Positions 9,030 through 17,800 of a stretch of DNA of 64,000 bases are shown in pieces (position 1 is the first letter of the stretch; every line of letters starts with the position of its first letter). Both the position numbers and the translations under genes were made by a program. Origin of the DNA: Nocardiopsis suaedae (GTDB taxonomy: Bacteria; Actinomycetota; Actinomycetes; Streptosporangiales; Streptosporangiaceae); contig NZ_JAQFWP010000002.1 of assembly GCF_027706745.1 (NCBI RefSeq), positions 156,252 to 220,251 of the forward strand, read 5' to 3'. The notes below the pieces were generated by a model that worked only from the letters and a program-made list of their open reading frames with translations, was not told the DNA's origin and did not search any database.

Positions 9030-10835
9030 CTACTCGCCGTCCTCCCCGGACTCCTCGCGCAGGACCTCCCCGGCGAGGCGGAGGACCTCCCCGTCCATGC
9101 CGGGGACCGCCCGCACCAGGTGGGCCAGCGACTCCAGCAGGGTCACCGGGCGGGACCGCGCCGCCTCCATGGCCAGCAGGAACCGCCACGCGACCAGTTC
9201 GGCGACGTCCCGCCGGGCCTCGGGGAGCACCCAGGCGGTGGCGGCCAGCGAGAGCAGGGCCGCCTCGGCGGCCCAGTCCTCCGGGCCGTAGGCCAGGTCG
9301 ACCAGGGCGGTCCGGCGGTCCGACCCGGCCCAGGGCTGGTCGCCGCGGTGGTGGGCGATGCCCAGGCAGGCCCACGCCTGCACGCGCCGGATCCAGGCCG
9401 GCCACACGGTGGCCGGGCCGCTGGGCGGGGCGGGCGGGTGCACCATCGCGCCGAGCAGGTCCTCCAGGGGCAGCCCGGACAGGCGCACCGCGTCGTCGTA
9501 GGCGGCGGGCAGGTGCCGCCACGGGTAGGCGGCCAGAGTGCCCAGCGCCTCGGCGGCCTCCGCGGAGGGCGGCGGTACGGCCGGTTCGGCGCCGGTGCCG
9601 CGGTAGTGCCACAGTCGGCGCCCGACCTCGCGGACCGGGCCGCGCGAGGACACCTCGGGCACGGTCAGGCGCGGGTCGGGCTCGGGGACCTCGGCCACCG
9701 AGATCGTGCACTCCGGGGCGGCGCGGCGCATCGCCAGCAGCGCGCTGGGCGGCTCCGGGGCGGAGACGGTCAGCGAGAGCGCCGCCGTCGCCGGGTCGAC
9801 GCCCTGGTCGTGCATCTGGTGCAGCACGTTCACCACCGCCTCGGTGGCCGAGGGGATGGGCCCCAGCCAGAACCGGGTCTGCGAGCCCTGGGTGAGGACC
9901 CGGTCGGCGTGCTCGCCGCCGGGCCGGTCGCGCAGGTGGTCGGCGAGGGCCACCAGGTGCTCCAGCCGCCCGTCGAGGGAGAAGCGCATGCCGCAGGCGG
10001 TGGGGAAGGCGCTCGCGTCCTCGGGGTCCTGCTCCAGCGCGCGCTCCACCCACGCCAGGCCGTCGTACGGCCGCCCGGCCTTGGCGAGCAGCTCGCCGAT
10101 GTCGGTGTGCAGGGCGAGGTTGCCCGGGTCGAACTCCAGGGCCCGCAGCCACGCCGCCTCCGCCTCGTCCCAGCGCTGCTCGGCCCGGTAGGCGTACCCG
10201 GCGGCCATGGCGGCGTGGAAGGACGGTTCGGCGGCCTCCGAGCGCAGGGCGAGCGCGACGGCGTCCCCGGTGCGGCCGCAGCGGCGCATCAGCATCGAGG
10301 CCGACCACAGCAGCGCCGGGTGGTCGGGCCGGGCGGCCAGGCAGCCGTCGAGCAGGGCCAGGAACGGGCGCAGTGCTGCCAACACGTCCTGGCCGACCGG
10401 GTCGTCCAGCGCGCCCACCAGGCGCAGCAGCGCGGTGCGCACCTGCTCGGGGTCGAGCCCTTCGGCGACCCGCCGGTCGTACATCCAGGCGGCGTCGGCC
10501 CAGGCGCCGTCGGGGCGGTGGCACTGGGCCGTCACCAGCAGCGGGAGCGCCTGGTCGGGGCGGCCGAGCACGGCCAGCGTGTGCGCCCGCGCGACCACGT
10601 CGCCCAGGTAGACGGGCTGCTCGACGGGGTACAGGTCCGGGCCGCCGCCGGGCCGGACGGCGAGCCGCGCAAGGAGCTCGTGCACCTCGGGCAGCCGGGG
10701 GTCGAAGACCAGGGCGCGGGCGACGTGACCGGCGGCGTGTCGGAGATCGCCGCCCTCCAGCGCCAGGCGCGCCATGCTCAGTTCGCCCTCGGCCTCAAGG
10801 CGCGGATCGGCGGTCCCCTCGTGGCCCTCGGCCAT
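9030..10835 (-). CDS. Tetratricopeptide-repeat protein
   Basis: About 601 residues. The first half carries TPR-like helical pairs, for example AAGHVARALVFDPRLPEVHE, AEAAWLRALEFDPGNLALH and GLAWVERALEQDPEDASAF, with the usual Ala/Gly and Asp-Pro positions. The second half is helical and Trp-rich, without a recognised domain. No signal or membrane segment is seen, so it is probably a cytosolic scaffold. ATG 10835 was chosen because GGGAGGG lies just upstream; an ATG 11 codons earlier is possible. It follows the HTH-module protein by 80 bases on the same strand and may share its transcript. Confidence 0.8.
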   Translation of the reverse strand: MAEGHEGTADPRLEAEGELSMARLALEGGDLRHAAGHVARALVFDPRLPEVHELLARLAVRPGGGPDLYPVEQPVYLGDVVARAHTLAVLGRPDQALPLLVTAQCHRPDGAWADAAWMYDRRVAEGLDPEQVRTALLRLVGALDDPVGQDVLAALRPFLALLDGCLAARPDHPALLWSASMLMRRCGRTGDAVALALRSEAAEPSFHAAMAAGYAYRAEQRWDEAEAAWLRALEFDPGNLALHTDIGELLAKAGRPYDGLAWVERALEQDPEDASAFPTACGMRFSLDGRLEHLVALADHLRDRPGGEHADRVLTQGSQTRFWLGPIPSATEAVVNVLHQMHDQGVDPATAALSLTVSAPEPPSALLAMRRAAPECTISVAEVPEPDPRLTVPEVSSRGPVREVGRRLWHYRGTGAEPAVPPPSAEAAEALGTLAAYPWRHLPAAYDDAVRLSGLPLEDLLGAMVHPPAPPSGPATVWPAWIRRVQAWACLGIAHHRGDQPWAGSDRRTALVDLAYGPEDWAAEAALLSLAATAWVLPEARRDVAELVAWRFLLAMEAARSRPVTLLESLAHLVRAVPGMDGEVLRLAGEVLREESGEDGE

Positions 10836-10915
10836 GTTCCCTCCCGCAGGGTGCGATGTCGCCGACATTGCCACAAACCGAGGACAGGGGGCGAATCCCG
10901 GTGTGTCACGACAGG

Positions 10916-11707
10916 TCAGGAGGCGGGCGGCAGCAGCGGCGCCACGTCGGCGCGCGCGAACCGGCCGTAGCGCCCGGGCTCCAGCCCGGCCCGTTCGGCG
11001 GCCACCTCGAAGCGGCCGACCGACCACCCGGCCTCGCGGGCGGCCTCCTCCGGGGTGAGGCTGGCGGCGAGCCAGGCCTCCCGCTCGGCGACGGCGCGGG
11101 CGACGGCGTCGCGGGGCAGGGCGTCCAGGTCGCCCCGGGCGAACATCGGGTGGCCGCGGAAGGCGCCCGCCGGGGCGAGCAGGCCGCGCTCGCGCAGGTC
11201 CAACACGTCGTCGCGGCGCACGTCCAGGCCGGTGCGCTCGGCGAGCACCTCGGCGGCCCGAACCGAGCCGTGGCCGGGGTGGTCGCCGACGGCCGCGCGC
11301 AGGTCGGCCACCCGGTCGCGGAGGGCGTCCGCGGCCCGCCGCGACCATTTGCCGTCCTCGGTGTCGGGGCCGGGGACCAGGCCGCGGTCGACGGCGCGCT
11401 CCATCTGCCAGCGCTCCAGGCCGATGAAGCGCGCCAGCTGCACGGGGCCCAGGGGGCGGCCCCTGGGGCGGTCGGGGCCGTCCTGGGCGTTGTCGGCGCC
11501 GCCGTCGGGCGCGGTGCGCTCGGCCAGCTCGGCCTGGATCTCCTCGACACGGTCGGGGAGGGTCTTGGCGAGGGCCTCGGACCAGTGGGTGCCGCGCACG
11601 TCGGGCGGCGGGACGAGCGTGAGCATGCAGGCGCGCTGGAAGTCGCCGTAGCGCATGCCCAGCCACCTGGAGAGCTGGACGGGGCCGAATTCGCGTCGGG
11701 ACGCCAT
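10916..11707 (-). CDS. Protein of repeated helix-turn-helix-like modules
   Basis: A 263-residue protein that seems to contain about four related modules. Modules 1 and 2 start FGPVQLSRWLGMRYGDF and LGPVQLARFIGLERWQM and both continue to a DRVEEI/DRVADL helix; module 3 (VLAERTGLDVRRDDVLDL) and module 4 (EAAREAGWSVGRFEVAAERAG) are more distant and each end near a GRYGRFA or GHPMFA turn. The pattern looks like MerR/excisionase-type winged helices and suggests DNA or protein binding. The start has GGAGGA in front. No name is known to me. It is immediately upstream of the TPR gene and divergent from the DUF6578 gene. Confidence 0.7.
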   Translation of the reverse strand: MASRREFGPVQLSRWLGMRYGDFQRACMLTLVPPPDVRGTHWSEALAKTLPDRVEEIQAELAERTAPDGGADNAQDGPDRPRGRPLGPVQLARFIGLERWQMERAVDRGLVPGPDTEDGKWSRRAADALRDRVADLRAAVGDHPGHGSVRAAEVLAERTGLDVRRDDVLDLRERGLLAPAGAFRGHPMFARGDLDALPRDAVARAVAEREAWLAASLTPEEAAREAGWSVGRFEVAAERAGLEPGRYGRFARADVAPLLPPAS

Positions 11708-11903
11708 GGGGGCTCCTCCGGAGACGGGTGCGAGGGCCTCGAAGGTAGGCCGACCGGGGCGCCGCCGGGGGAGCGGTCTTCGCGGCTGTGGAAAAGCGGA
11801 AAAACGGCGCCCGCCTGCCGTCCCCGGGAGCGGTGCGGGGGCCCAGAGCGTCCTAAAGCCGTGGACGGGGAGGGGCGGTCGAGCATGGACGGGGAGAGAA
11901 CGG

Positions 11904-12320
11904 ATGCGCACGGGCACCGCGAAGAGGACTGCGGTGGTGTGGGTGGAGAACCGGGGGCTGCAGTGCTGCGGTGACCCGTTCTCGGTCGGGGCGCAGGTCG
12001 AGTGGTTCCTGCTGCCCGCCGGGGCGCGGGACCGGGCCTGGATGGGCGAGATCCTGGACCGCGGCACCGCGGAGGGCGTCACGCACCTCCAGGAGCACCA
12101 CGCGGGCAGTGAGGAGCCGGTGGCGGTGGCGGGCACGGTCCGCAGGATCCGCGTCGTCCGCTGCCGGTACGCCGAGGTGAGCGGGAGCGTCCCGCGCTCC
12201 CTGCGCCCCGTGCCCGACACCACGGAGCTGGCCGAGGCCCCGTCCGCCCACGGGTGGGAGTCCTCGCCCGAAGGGGTCCAGGTGGCCGGGTACCTGGTGG
12301 ACCTGGAGACGGCCCACTGA
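11904..12320 (+). CDS. DUF6578 domain protein
   Basis: A 138-residue cytosolic protein. The segment VVWVENRGLQCCGDPFSVG with its Cys-Cys pair, followed by VEWFLLP, matches DUF6578, a small beta-rich actinobacterial family of unknown function. ATG 11904 follows GGAGAG at good spacing and starts just before the conserved strand. It is divergent from the HTH-module gene and convergent with ridA. Function unknown; the Cys-Cys pair could bind metal, which is speculation. Confidence 0.75.
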   Translation: MRTGTAKRTAVVWVENRGLQCCGDPFSVGAQVEWFLLPAGARDRAWMGEILDRGTAEGVTHLQEHHAGSEEPVAVAGTVRRIRVVRCRYAEVSGSVPRSLRPVPDTTELAEAPSAHGWESSPEGVQVAGYLVDLETAH

Positions 12321-12411
12321 CCCCGGGGACCGATGGCCGCGGGGCCCGCCCCGGACGCGGTGGGAGTCCGGTGTGGGCCCCGGGGCGCGGGAGGCCGGGG
12401 TGCGGGGCCGG

Positions 12412-12825
12412 TCAGCCCAGGACGGCCAGGGCGTCGGCCTCGACCAGCAGGCCCGCGGGCAGGCCCACGTACACGGTGGTGCGCGCGGGAGGGGCCTCCT
12501 CCAGACCCGCGAAGTACTCGTCGTAGATCCGGTTGAACTCGGCGAAGTGGTCGGTGTCGGTCAGGTACACCCGGACCATCATCACGTCCTCCCAGGCGGC
12601 CCCGCCCTCCTTGAGGATCGCCTCGACGTTGGCGAAGGTCTGCAGGGTCTGCTCGCGCAGGCCGGGGCCGACCGGCCGGGGCGCCTCGCCCTCCCGGGCC
12701 GGGCCGAACCCGACCTGCCCGGCGACCTGCAGGATGGTCCCCTTGCGGACCCCGTGGGAGAACCGTGCGGGCGGGGTGGTGTGGGTCGCCGGGGTCAGGG
12801 CGGTCTTGGGCGCGGACGCGCTCAT
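12412..12825 (-). CDS. RidA/YjgF family protein
   Basis: A 137-residue Rid-family protein: GTILQVAGQVGF, TLQTFANVEAILKEGGA, MVRVYLTDTDHFAEFNRIYDEYF and RTTVYVGLP (the Arg conserved for substrate carboxylate binding) all fit. Rid proteins hydrolyse reactive enamines and imines released by PLP enzymes and so protect the cell. That fits the divergent PLP amino-acid deaminase gene. ATG 12825 overlaps the stop of the IclR gene by four bases (ATGA) and has a GAGGAGAG ribosome site, so translation is probably coupled. It is the third gene of a kinase-IclR-RidA operon. Confidence 0.92.
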   Translation of the reverse strand: MSASAPKTALTPATHTTPPARFSHGVRKGTILQVAGQVGFGPAREGEAPRPVGPGLREQTLQTFANVEAILKEGGAAWEDVMMVRVYLTDTDHFAEFNRIYDEYFAGLEEAPPARTTVYVGLPAGLLVEADALAVLG

Positions 12826-13613
12826 GGTCTCTCCTCGTGCTCGTCGGGTCCGGTCTCCCCGCCCGGTTCCGGGCGGCGGCCGCAGTACTCGGCGGAGACC
12901 GCCTCGGCGGTGCGCCGCACCTGCGGCAGGAGCGCCACCAGCGCGTCGGCGCCCACGACCACGTTGGGCGCGGACAGCGACATCGCCGCCGCGACGCGCC
13001 CGTCTGGGCCCCGGACGGGCGCGGCGACGCAGTTGATGGACTCCTCGTGGCCACCCAGGTCGGTGGCCCACCCCTGCTCGCGCACCCGGGCGAGCTCGGC
13101 CAGGAAGGCCGCTGCGTCGGGCGTCGACCGGGGGGTGTACTTGGGGTAGTCGAGCCGCTCGGCCAGTGCGCGCCGCTCGTCCTCGGGCAGGTCGGCCAGG
13201 AGCAGTTTGGCCACGGCGGCGACGGTGATGGCGACCGGTCGGCCGATGCGCGAGTACATCCGCACCGGGTAGCGGCTGTCGACCTTGTCGATGTAGACGA
13301 CCTCGCCCTCCTCGTACACCGCCAGGTGCACGGTGTGCCCGGTCTGCTCATTGAGCCGGAGCAGGTGCGGGTGGGCGACTTCGCGCACGTCCAGAGACTC
13401 CATGGCCTCCTGCGCGAGGGAGAACAACCGCGCGCCCAGCCGGTAGCGCTGGTCGGGGCGCCGGTACACCAGCCCGTGGTCGCACAGGGGCCGCAACAGC
13501 CTCAGCGCCGTGGACTTGTGCACCCCGAGGCACCGGGCCACCTGGTCGAGCGTGGCGGGGCCCTCGGCGAGCAGAGGCAGGACGGTCAGCGCGCGGTCGA
13601 CGGTCTGGCTCAT
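12822..13613 (-). CDS. IclR-family transcriptional regulator
   Basis: A 263-residue regulator. Residues 1-60 form the winged helix (LTVLPLLAEGPATLDQVARC, then GVHKSTALRLLRPL); the rest is the IclR effector domain (QTGHTVHLAVYEEGEVVYIDKV; RVAAAMSLSAPNVV). The effector is probably a metabolite of the D-amino-acid module it sits in. It overlaps the kinase upstream by four bases and ridA downstream by four bases. The palindrome at 14782-14796 in the divergent promoter region is the natural candidate operator, which would let it control both arms of the module. Confidence 0.93.
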   Translation of the reverse strand: MSQTVDRALTVLPLLAEGPATLDQVARCLGVHKSTALRLLRPLCDHGLVYRRPDQRYRLGARLFSLAQEAMESLDVREVAHPHLLRLNEQTGHTVHLAVYEEGEVVYIDKVDSRYPVRMYSRIGRPVAITVAAVAKLLLADLPEDERRALAERLDYPKYTPRSTPDAAAFLAELARVREQGWATDLGGHEESINCVAAPVRGPDGRVAAAMSLSAPNVVVGADALVALLPQVRRTAEAVSAEYCGRRPEPGGETGPDEHEERP

Positions 13614-14626
13614 GGTGTCGCGGCCCTCTCTGCGCACGGTAGGGCCCCGTCGGTCCAGCCGGGGCCGAGACGCAGTGTGCCCCACTCCTCGTCGGGCAGC
13701 GCCGCCAGCGCGTCGGCGCGTCCCCGGGCCGGGGGCGGGGCCAGGTCGCCGGGGGAGGTGAGGGCGGCCGCGGCGGTGAGGTGGCCGTGGCGCAGGCGCG
13801 GCCGCAGCGGCAGGCCGCGCAGGGTGGCGGAGAGGAACCCGGCGGCGAAGGCGTCCCCGGCCCCGACGAGGGCGGCCACTTCCACGGCGGGCGCCGGGGA
13901 GAAGACGCCGGTCGGCGCGTCCCCGGTGAAGGCGGTCGCCCCCGCGGGGCCCTGCTTGACGACCAGCGCGCGCGGCTCGGGCAGGGCCGAGCGCACGGCG
14001 CGCGGGCCGCCGGTGACGCCCCAGGCGGCCTCCGCCTCGTCCTCGCCGACGAAGACGATGTCGCAGCGCCGCGCCAGCTCCAGGAGGACGTCGGGGGTGT
14101 CCGGGGCGCCGCGCCACAGCTCGTCGCGGTAGTTGACGTCGAACGACACGAGGGGCCGGTGGGGGCGCCGTTCGGTGAGCGCGCGCATCAGGGCCAGGCA
14201 GTCCTCGGACAGGGCCGGGGTGATGCCGGTCAGGTGCAGGACGCGTCCGGCGTCGGTGTCGGCGGTGTCGACGGTGGCGGGCGACATGGCCGAGGCGGCC
14301 GAGCCGCTCCGGTAGTACAGGCGCTCGCGGCCCGTCCGGAAGTACACGCCGGTGCGGCGCCCGGGGTCGCGTGCGACCGCCGAGGTGTCCACGCCGTAGC
14401 AGGAAACGGCCCGGATCAAATAGTCGCCGAACCCGTCGTCCCCGACGCGGCCGATCCACCGTGCGCTGTGGCCCGCCCCGGCGAGGGTGCAGGCGACGTT
14501 CGATTCGGCCCCGCCCAGCGCGCGCTCGAAGGAGGGGACTTCGGCGAGCGACCCCGGCCGGGAGGGCAGGAAGGTCACCATGGACTCGCCGAGGCAGACC
14601 GCGTCGAAGCGGGGGGTGGGGGGCAT
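13610..14626 (-). CDS. PfkB-family sugar kinase, KDG-kinase-like
   Basis: A 338-residue ribokinase/PfkB-family kinase. The N-terminus has CLGESMVTFLP and GGAESNVACTLAGAG; the C-terminal active site is ALVGAGDAFAAGFLSA, where the Asp is the catalytic base and the preceding Gly-Ala-Gly forms the anion hole. The closest-looking subgroup phosphorylates 2-keto-3-deoxygluconate, but specificity cannot be read from the sequence. ATG 14626 has AGGAG upstream and is the first gene of the kinase-IclR-RidA operon. Such kinases recur beside D-amino-acid deaminases in actinomycetes, possibly acting on a keto acid product (inference). Confidence 0.88.
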   Translation of the reverse strand: MPPTPRFDAVCLGESMVTFLPSRPGSLAEVPSFERALGGAESNVACTLAGAGHSARWIGRVGDDGFGDYLIRAVSCYGVDTSAVARDPGRRTGVYFRTGRERLYYRSGSAASAMSPATVDTADTDAGRVLHLTGITPALSEDCLALMRALTERRPHRPLVSFDVNYRDELWRGAPDTPDVLLELARRCDIVFVGEDEAEAAWGVTGGPRAVRSALPEPRALVVKQGPAGATAFTGDAPTGVFSPAPAVEVAALVGAGDAFAAGFLSATLRGLPLRPRLRHGHLTAAAALTSPGDLAPPPARGRADALAALPDEEWGTLRLGPGWTDGALPCAERAATP

Positions 14627-14781
14627 GTCGGGCCGCTCCTCGTCCACCGGCGGGGCCGGGGGGGGTCGTCTGGGGGTGTCCGGACAGGCGGGCCGGCCGG
14701 GGGCTCCGGAGGCGCGGGGGACGCCGTTGACCGCCGTTCCCCCGGATGGTAGACAGCGACGTGCGCGAAGCGCAACGCACA

Positions 14782-14796
14782 TTGCAAATATTGCAA
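14782..14796. promoter_or_regulatory. Palindromic operator candidate TTGCAA-ATA-TTGCAA
   Basis: Two TTGCAA hexamers separated by ATA make a 15-bp inverted repeat 20 bases before the deaminase start, within the divergent promoter of the kinase-IclR-RidA operon. A GCAACGC heptamer is repeated on both sides. The position fits binding by the IclR regulator encoded here. Confidence 0.55.
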
Positions 14797-14816
14797 CGCC
14801 AGAACCGGGAGCCGCG

Positions 14817-16121
14817 ATGTCCACCCCGCACCCGCACCGCCTCGGCGGCCTGGAGCGCCTCGCCGACGAGGTCGTCGACGTCCGCTTCAAAGGGTTGCCG
14901 CCCGACGCCGCGGGCACCACCGCCGGGGCCCTGGCGGCCCAGAAGCGCAACCTGTTCACCGGCGGCTTCACCACCCCGGTGCTGGCGATGTCGGCCGAGC
15001 GCACCGAGCACAACCTGGCGCTCATGGAGGAGTACACGCGCCGCCACGGGCTGGCGTTCGCCCCGCACGGCAAGACGTCGATGGCCCCGCAGCTCTTCGA
15101 CGCCCAGCTGCGCCACGGCGCCTGGGGCATCACCCTCGCGGTCCCGCACCAGGTCCGCGTCGCCCGCGCCTTCGGGGTGCCGCGCGTCTTCCTCGCCAAC
15201 GAGCTGGTCGACCCGGCCGCCCTGCGCTGGCTGGCCGCCGAGCTGGACGCCGACCCCGGCTTCACCTTCGCCTGCTACGCCGACTCGGTGCGCGGCGCCG
15301 CCCTGATGGACGAGGCGCTGCGCGCCGCCGGGGCGCGGCGCCCCGTGGACGTGGTGGTCGAACTGGGGGCCGGTCCCGGCGCCCGCACCGGGGCGCGCGG
15401 CGCCGAGGAGTGCGCCGCGGTGGCCGACGCCGTCGCCGAGGCCGACCACCTGCGGCTCATCGGGGTCGCCGGGTACGAGGGCGAGGTCCCCGGCGCCGAC
15501 CGCGACCGGGTCGCCGCGTGGCTGCGCGCGCTGACCGACCTGGCCGCCGCCTTCGACCGCGACGGGCGCTTCGCCCACCTGGCGCCCGACGAGACGATCA
15601 TGGTCACCGCCGGGGGCAGCGCCTGGTTCGACGCCGTCGCCGAGGCCTTCGCCGGGCTCGGCGGCCTCAGCCGACCGGTGCTCAAGCTGCTGCGGTCGGG
15701 CGCCTACGTCTCCCACGACGACGGCCTCTACCGCGAGCGCACGCCGTTCAACCGGGTGCCCGAGGAGGGCGGGCTCCGGTCGGCGTTCACCCTGTGGGCG
15801 CAGGTGGTCTCCCGCCCCGAGCCCGGCCAGGCCTTCCTCAACGCCGGGCGCCGCGACGCCGCCTACGACCAGCACCTGCCCCGGCCGCACCTGGTGCGGC
15901 CGGCCTCCGGGGGGCCGGTGCGCCCCGCCGAGGGCCTGGAGGTCGCCAAGCTCTCGGACCAGCACGCCTGGCTGGACGTGGCCGAGGGCGTCGGGCTGGA
16001 GGTCGGCGACTGGGTGGGCATGGGCATGTCCCACCCCTGCACGATCTTCGACAAGTGGGAGATGGTGCCCCTCGTCACCGAGGACGGGACCGTCACCGAC
16101 CTCATCCGCACGTTCTTCTAG
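14817..16121 (+). CDS. Fold-type III PLP amino-acid deaminase, D-serine dehydratase-like
   Basis: A 434-residue enzyme with an alanine-racemase-type barrel followed by a DSD1-like C-terminal domain. Lys86 in FAPHGKTSM is the expected PLP Schiff-base lysine. The C-terminal GMGMSHPCTIFDKW carries the His and Cys that bind zinc in eukaryotic-type D-serine dehydratase. It probably deaminates a D-hydroxy-amino acid or related D-amino acid to a keto acid via an enamine, which the divergent RidA would clear. ATG 14817 follows GGGAGCCGCG. It is 9 bases from the D-aminoacylase gene and surely co-transcribed. Exact substrate unknown. Confidence 0.88.
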   Translation: MSTPHPHRLGGLERLADEVVDVRFKGLPPDAAGTTAGALAAQKRNLFTGGFTTPVLAMSAERTEHNLALMEEYTRRHGLAFAPHGKTSMAPQLFDAQLRHGAWGITLAVPHQVRVARAFGVPRVFLANELVDPAALRWLAAELDADPGFTFACYADSVRGAALMDEALRAAGARRPVDVVVELGAGPGARTGARGAEECAAVADAVAEADHLRLIGVAGYEGEVPGADRDRVAAWLRALTDLAAAFDRDGRFAHLAPDETIMVTAGGSAWFDAVAEAFAGLGGLSRPVLKLLRSGAYVSHDDGLYRERTPFNRVPEEGGLRSAFTLWAQVVSRPEPGQAFLNAGRRDAAYDQHLPRPHLVRPASGGPVRPAEGLEVAKLSDQHAWLDVAEGVGLEVGDWVGMGMSHPCTIFDKWEMVPLVTEDGTVTDLIRTFF

Positions 16122-16130
16122 GAGGCGGCC

Positions 16131-17747
16131 GTGGACCTGGTCATATCCGGCGCGCGGGTCATCGACGGCGGGGGAGGGCCCTCCTTCACCGCCGATGTCG
16201 GCGTCGAGGGCGGGCGGATCACCGCGGTCCGCCGCGGCGGCGGACCGCCCCTCACCGGCGCGCAGCGCCTGGACGCCGACGGGCTCGCCCTGGCGCCCGG
16301 CTTCATCGACATGCACGCCCACTCCGACCTGGCCCTGCTGCGCGACCCCGACCATTCGGCCAAGGTCGCCCAGGGCGTCACCCTGGAGGTCCTCGGGCAG
16401 GACGGCCTCAGCTACGCGCCGGTCGACGACCGCACCCTGGAGCAGGTGCGCCGCGCCATCACCGGGTGGAACGGCGACGGGTCCGACATCGACTTCGACT
16501 GGCGGACGGTGGGGGAGTACCTGGACCGCCTCGACCGGCAGGGCATCGCGGTCAACGCCGCCTACCTGGTGCCGCAGGGGTCGGTGCGCATGCTCGCCCT
16601 GGGGTGGGAGGACCGCGAGCCGACCGCCGCGGAGCTCGACCGGATGCGGCGACTGGTCGCCGAGGGCATGGAGCAGGGCGCCGTCGGAATGTCGTCCGGG
16701 CTCACCTACACGCCCGGCATGTACGCCTCGGGTGCCGAGCTCGCCGAGCTGTGCGCGGTGGTCGCCCGGTACGGCGGCTACTACTGCCCCCACCACCGTT
16801 CCTACGGGGCCGGTGCGCTCGACGCCTACGCCGAGATGGTGGACCTGGCCCGCCGGACCGGGTGCGCCCTGCACCTGGCCCACGCCACCATGAACTTCGC
16901 GCCGAACAAGGGGCGCGCTCAGGAGTTGCTGGACCTGGTCGACCGCGCGCTGGAGGACGGCGTCGACGTCACCCTGGACACCTACCCCTACACCCCCGGC
17001 TCGACGACGCTGGCGGCGATGCTGCCGAGCCGGGCGAGCGAGGGCGGTCCCGACGCGGTCCTCGCCCGCCTGGCCGACCCGGAGGAGACGGCGCGCATCC
17101 GCCACGTGATGGAGGCGGAGGGGTCCGACGGCTGTCACGGGGTGCCCATCGAGTGGGACACCATCGAGATCTCCGGGGTGTCCGACCCGGCGCTGTCCCC
17201 CTACGTCGGCAAGTCCGTCGCCGCGTCGGCGGCCGAGCGCGGCGAGGAGCCGTTCACAACGGCGCACCGGCTGCTGGTGGAGGACCGGCTCGGGACGACG
17301 ATCCTGCAGCACGTCGGGCACGAGGAGAACGTGCGGGCCATCATGGGCCACCGGGTGCACTCCGGCGGCAGCGACGGCATCCTCCAGGGCGACAAGCCGC
17401 ACCCCCGGGCCTACGGCACCTTCCCGCGCTACCTCGGCCACTACGCGCGCGACGAGGGCGTGCTGGCGCTGGAGGAGTGCGTCGCCCACCTGACGTCCCG
17501 CCCGGCGGCGCGGCTGGGACTGGCCGACCGGGGCCGGGTGCGCGAGGGGTACAGGGCCGACCTGGTCCTGTTCGCCCCGGAGACGGTGGACGCGGGGGCC
17601 ACGTTCGAGCGCCCGCGCGCGCTCCCGGTGGGCGTGCCGCACGTGCTGGTCGACGGGCGCTTCGCCGTCCGCGACGGGGTGCGCACCGATGTGCTGGCGG
17701 GCCGGGCGGTGCGCGGTGGCCGGAACCGGCCACCGGAATCGGTGTGA
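16131..17747 (+). CDS. N-acyl-D-amino-acid deacylase (D-aminoacylase)
   Basis: A 538-residue amidohydrolase-superfamily protein. GFIDMHAHSD holds the metal-binding His62-x-His64; GMSSGLTYTPG, AHATMNFAPN, LDTYPYTPG and a late SGGSDGI metal/catalytic Asp follow in the order of D-aminoacylases. The family releases free D-amino acids from N-acyl forms. GTG 16131 has GGAGG immediately after the previous stop. With the deaminase it forms a two-step route: deacylation, then deamination. No signal peptide is seen, so it acts on imported substrates. Confidence in family is high. Confidence 0.92.
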   Translation: MDLVISGARVIDGGGGPSFTADVGVEGGRITAVRRGGGPPLTGAQRLDADGLALAPGFIDMHAHSDLALLRDPDHSAKVAQGVTLEVLGQDGLSYAPVDDRTLEQVRRAITGWNGDGSDIDFDWRTVGEYLDRLDRQGIAVNAAYLVPQGSVRMLALGWEDREPTAAELDRMRRLVAEGMEQGAVGMSSGLTYTPGMYASGAELAELCAVVARYGGYYCPHHRSYGAGALDAYAEMVDLARRTGCALHLAHATMNFAPNKGRAQELLDLVDRALEDGVDVTLDTYPYTPGSTTLAAMLPSRASEGGPDAVLARLADPEETARIRHVMEAEGSDGCHGVPIEWDTIEISGVSDPALSPYVGKSVAASAAERGEEPFTTAHRLLVEDRLGTTILQHVGHEENVRAIMGHRVHSGGSDGILQGDKPHPRAYGTFPRYLGHYARDEGVLALEECVAHLTSRPAARLGLADRGRVREGYRADLVLFAPETVDAGATFERPRALPVGVPHVLVDGRFAVRDGVRTDVLAGRAVRGGRNRPPESV

Positions 17748-17800
17748 GTTCCGGGTGAGCGCTGCCGTGGTTGGCTTCCCTCTGCGAGGAGGTGGTGCTT

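Noticed and set aside
12822..17642. 1,606-residue minus-strand ORF spanning several genes
   Set aside because: Only its last 263 residues (IclR) are real. The rest is antisense of the D-aminoacylase, deaminase and the out-of-frame kinase and shows no protein motifs.
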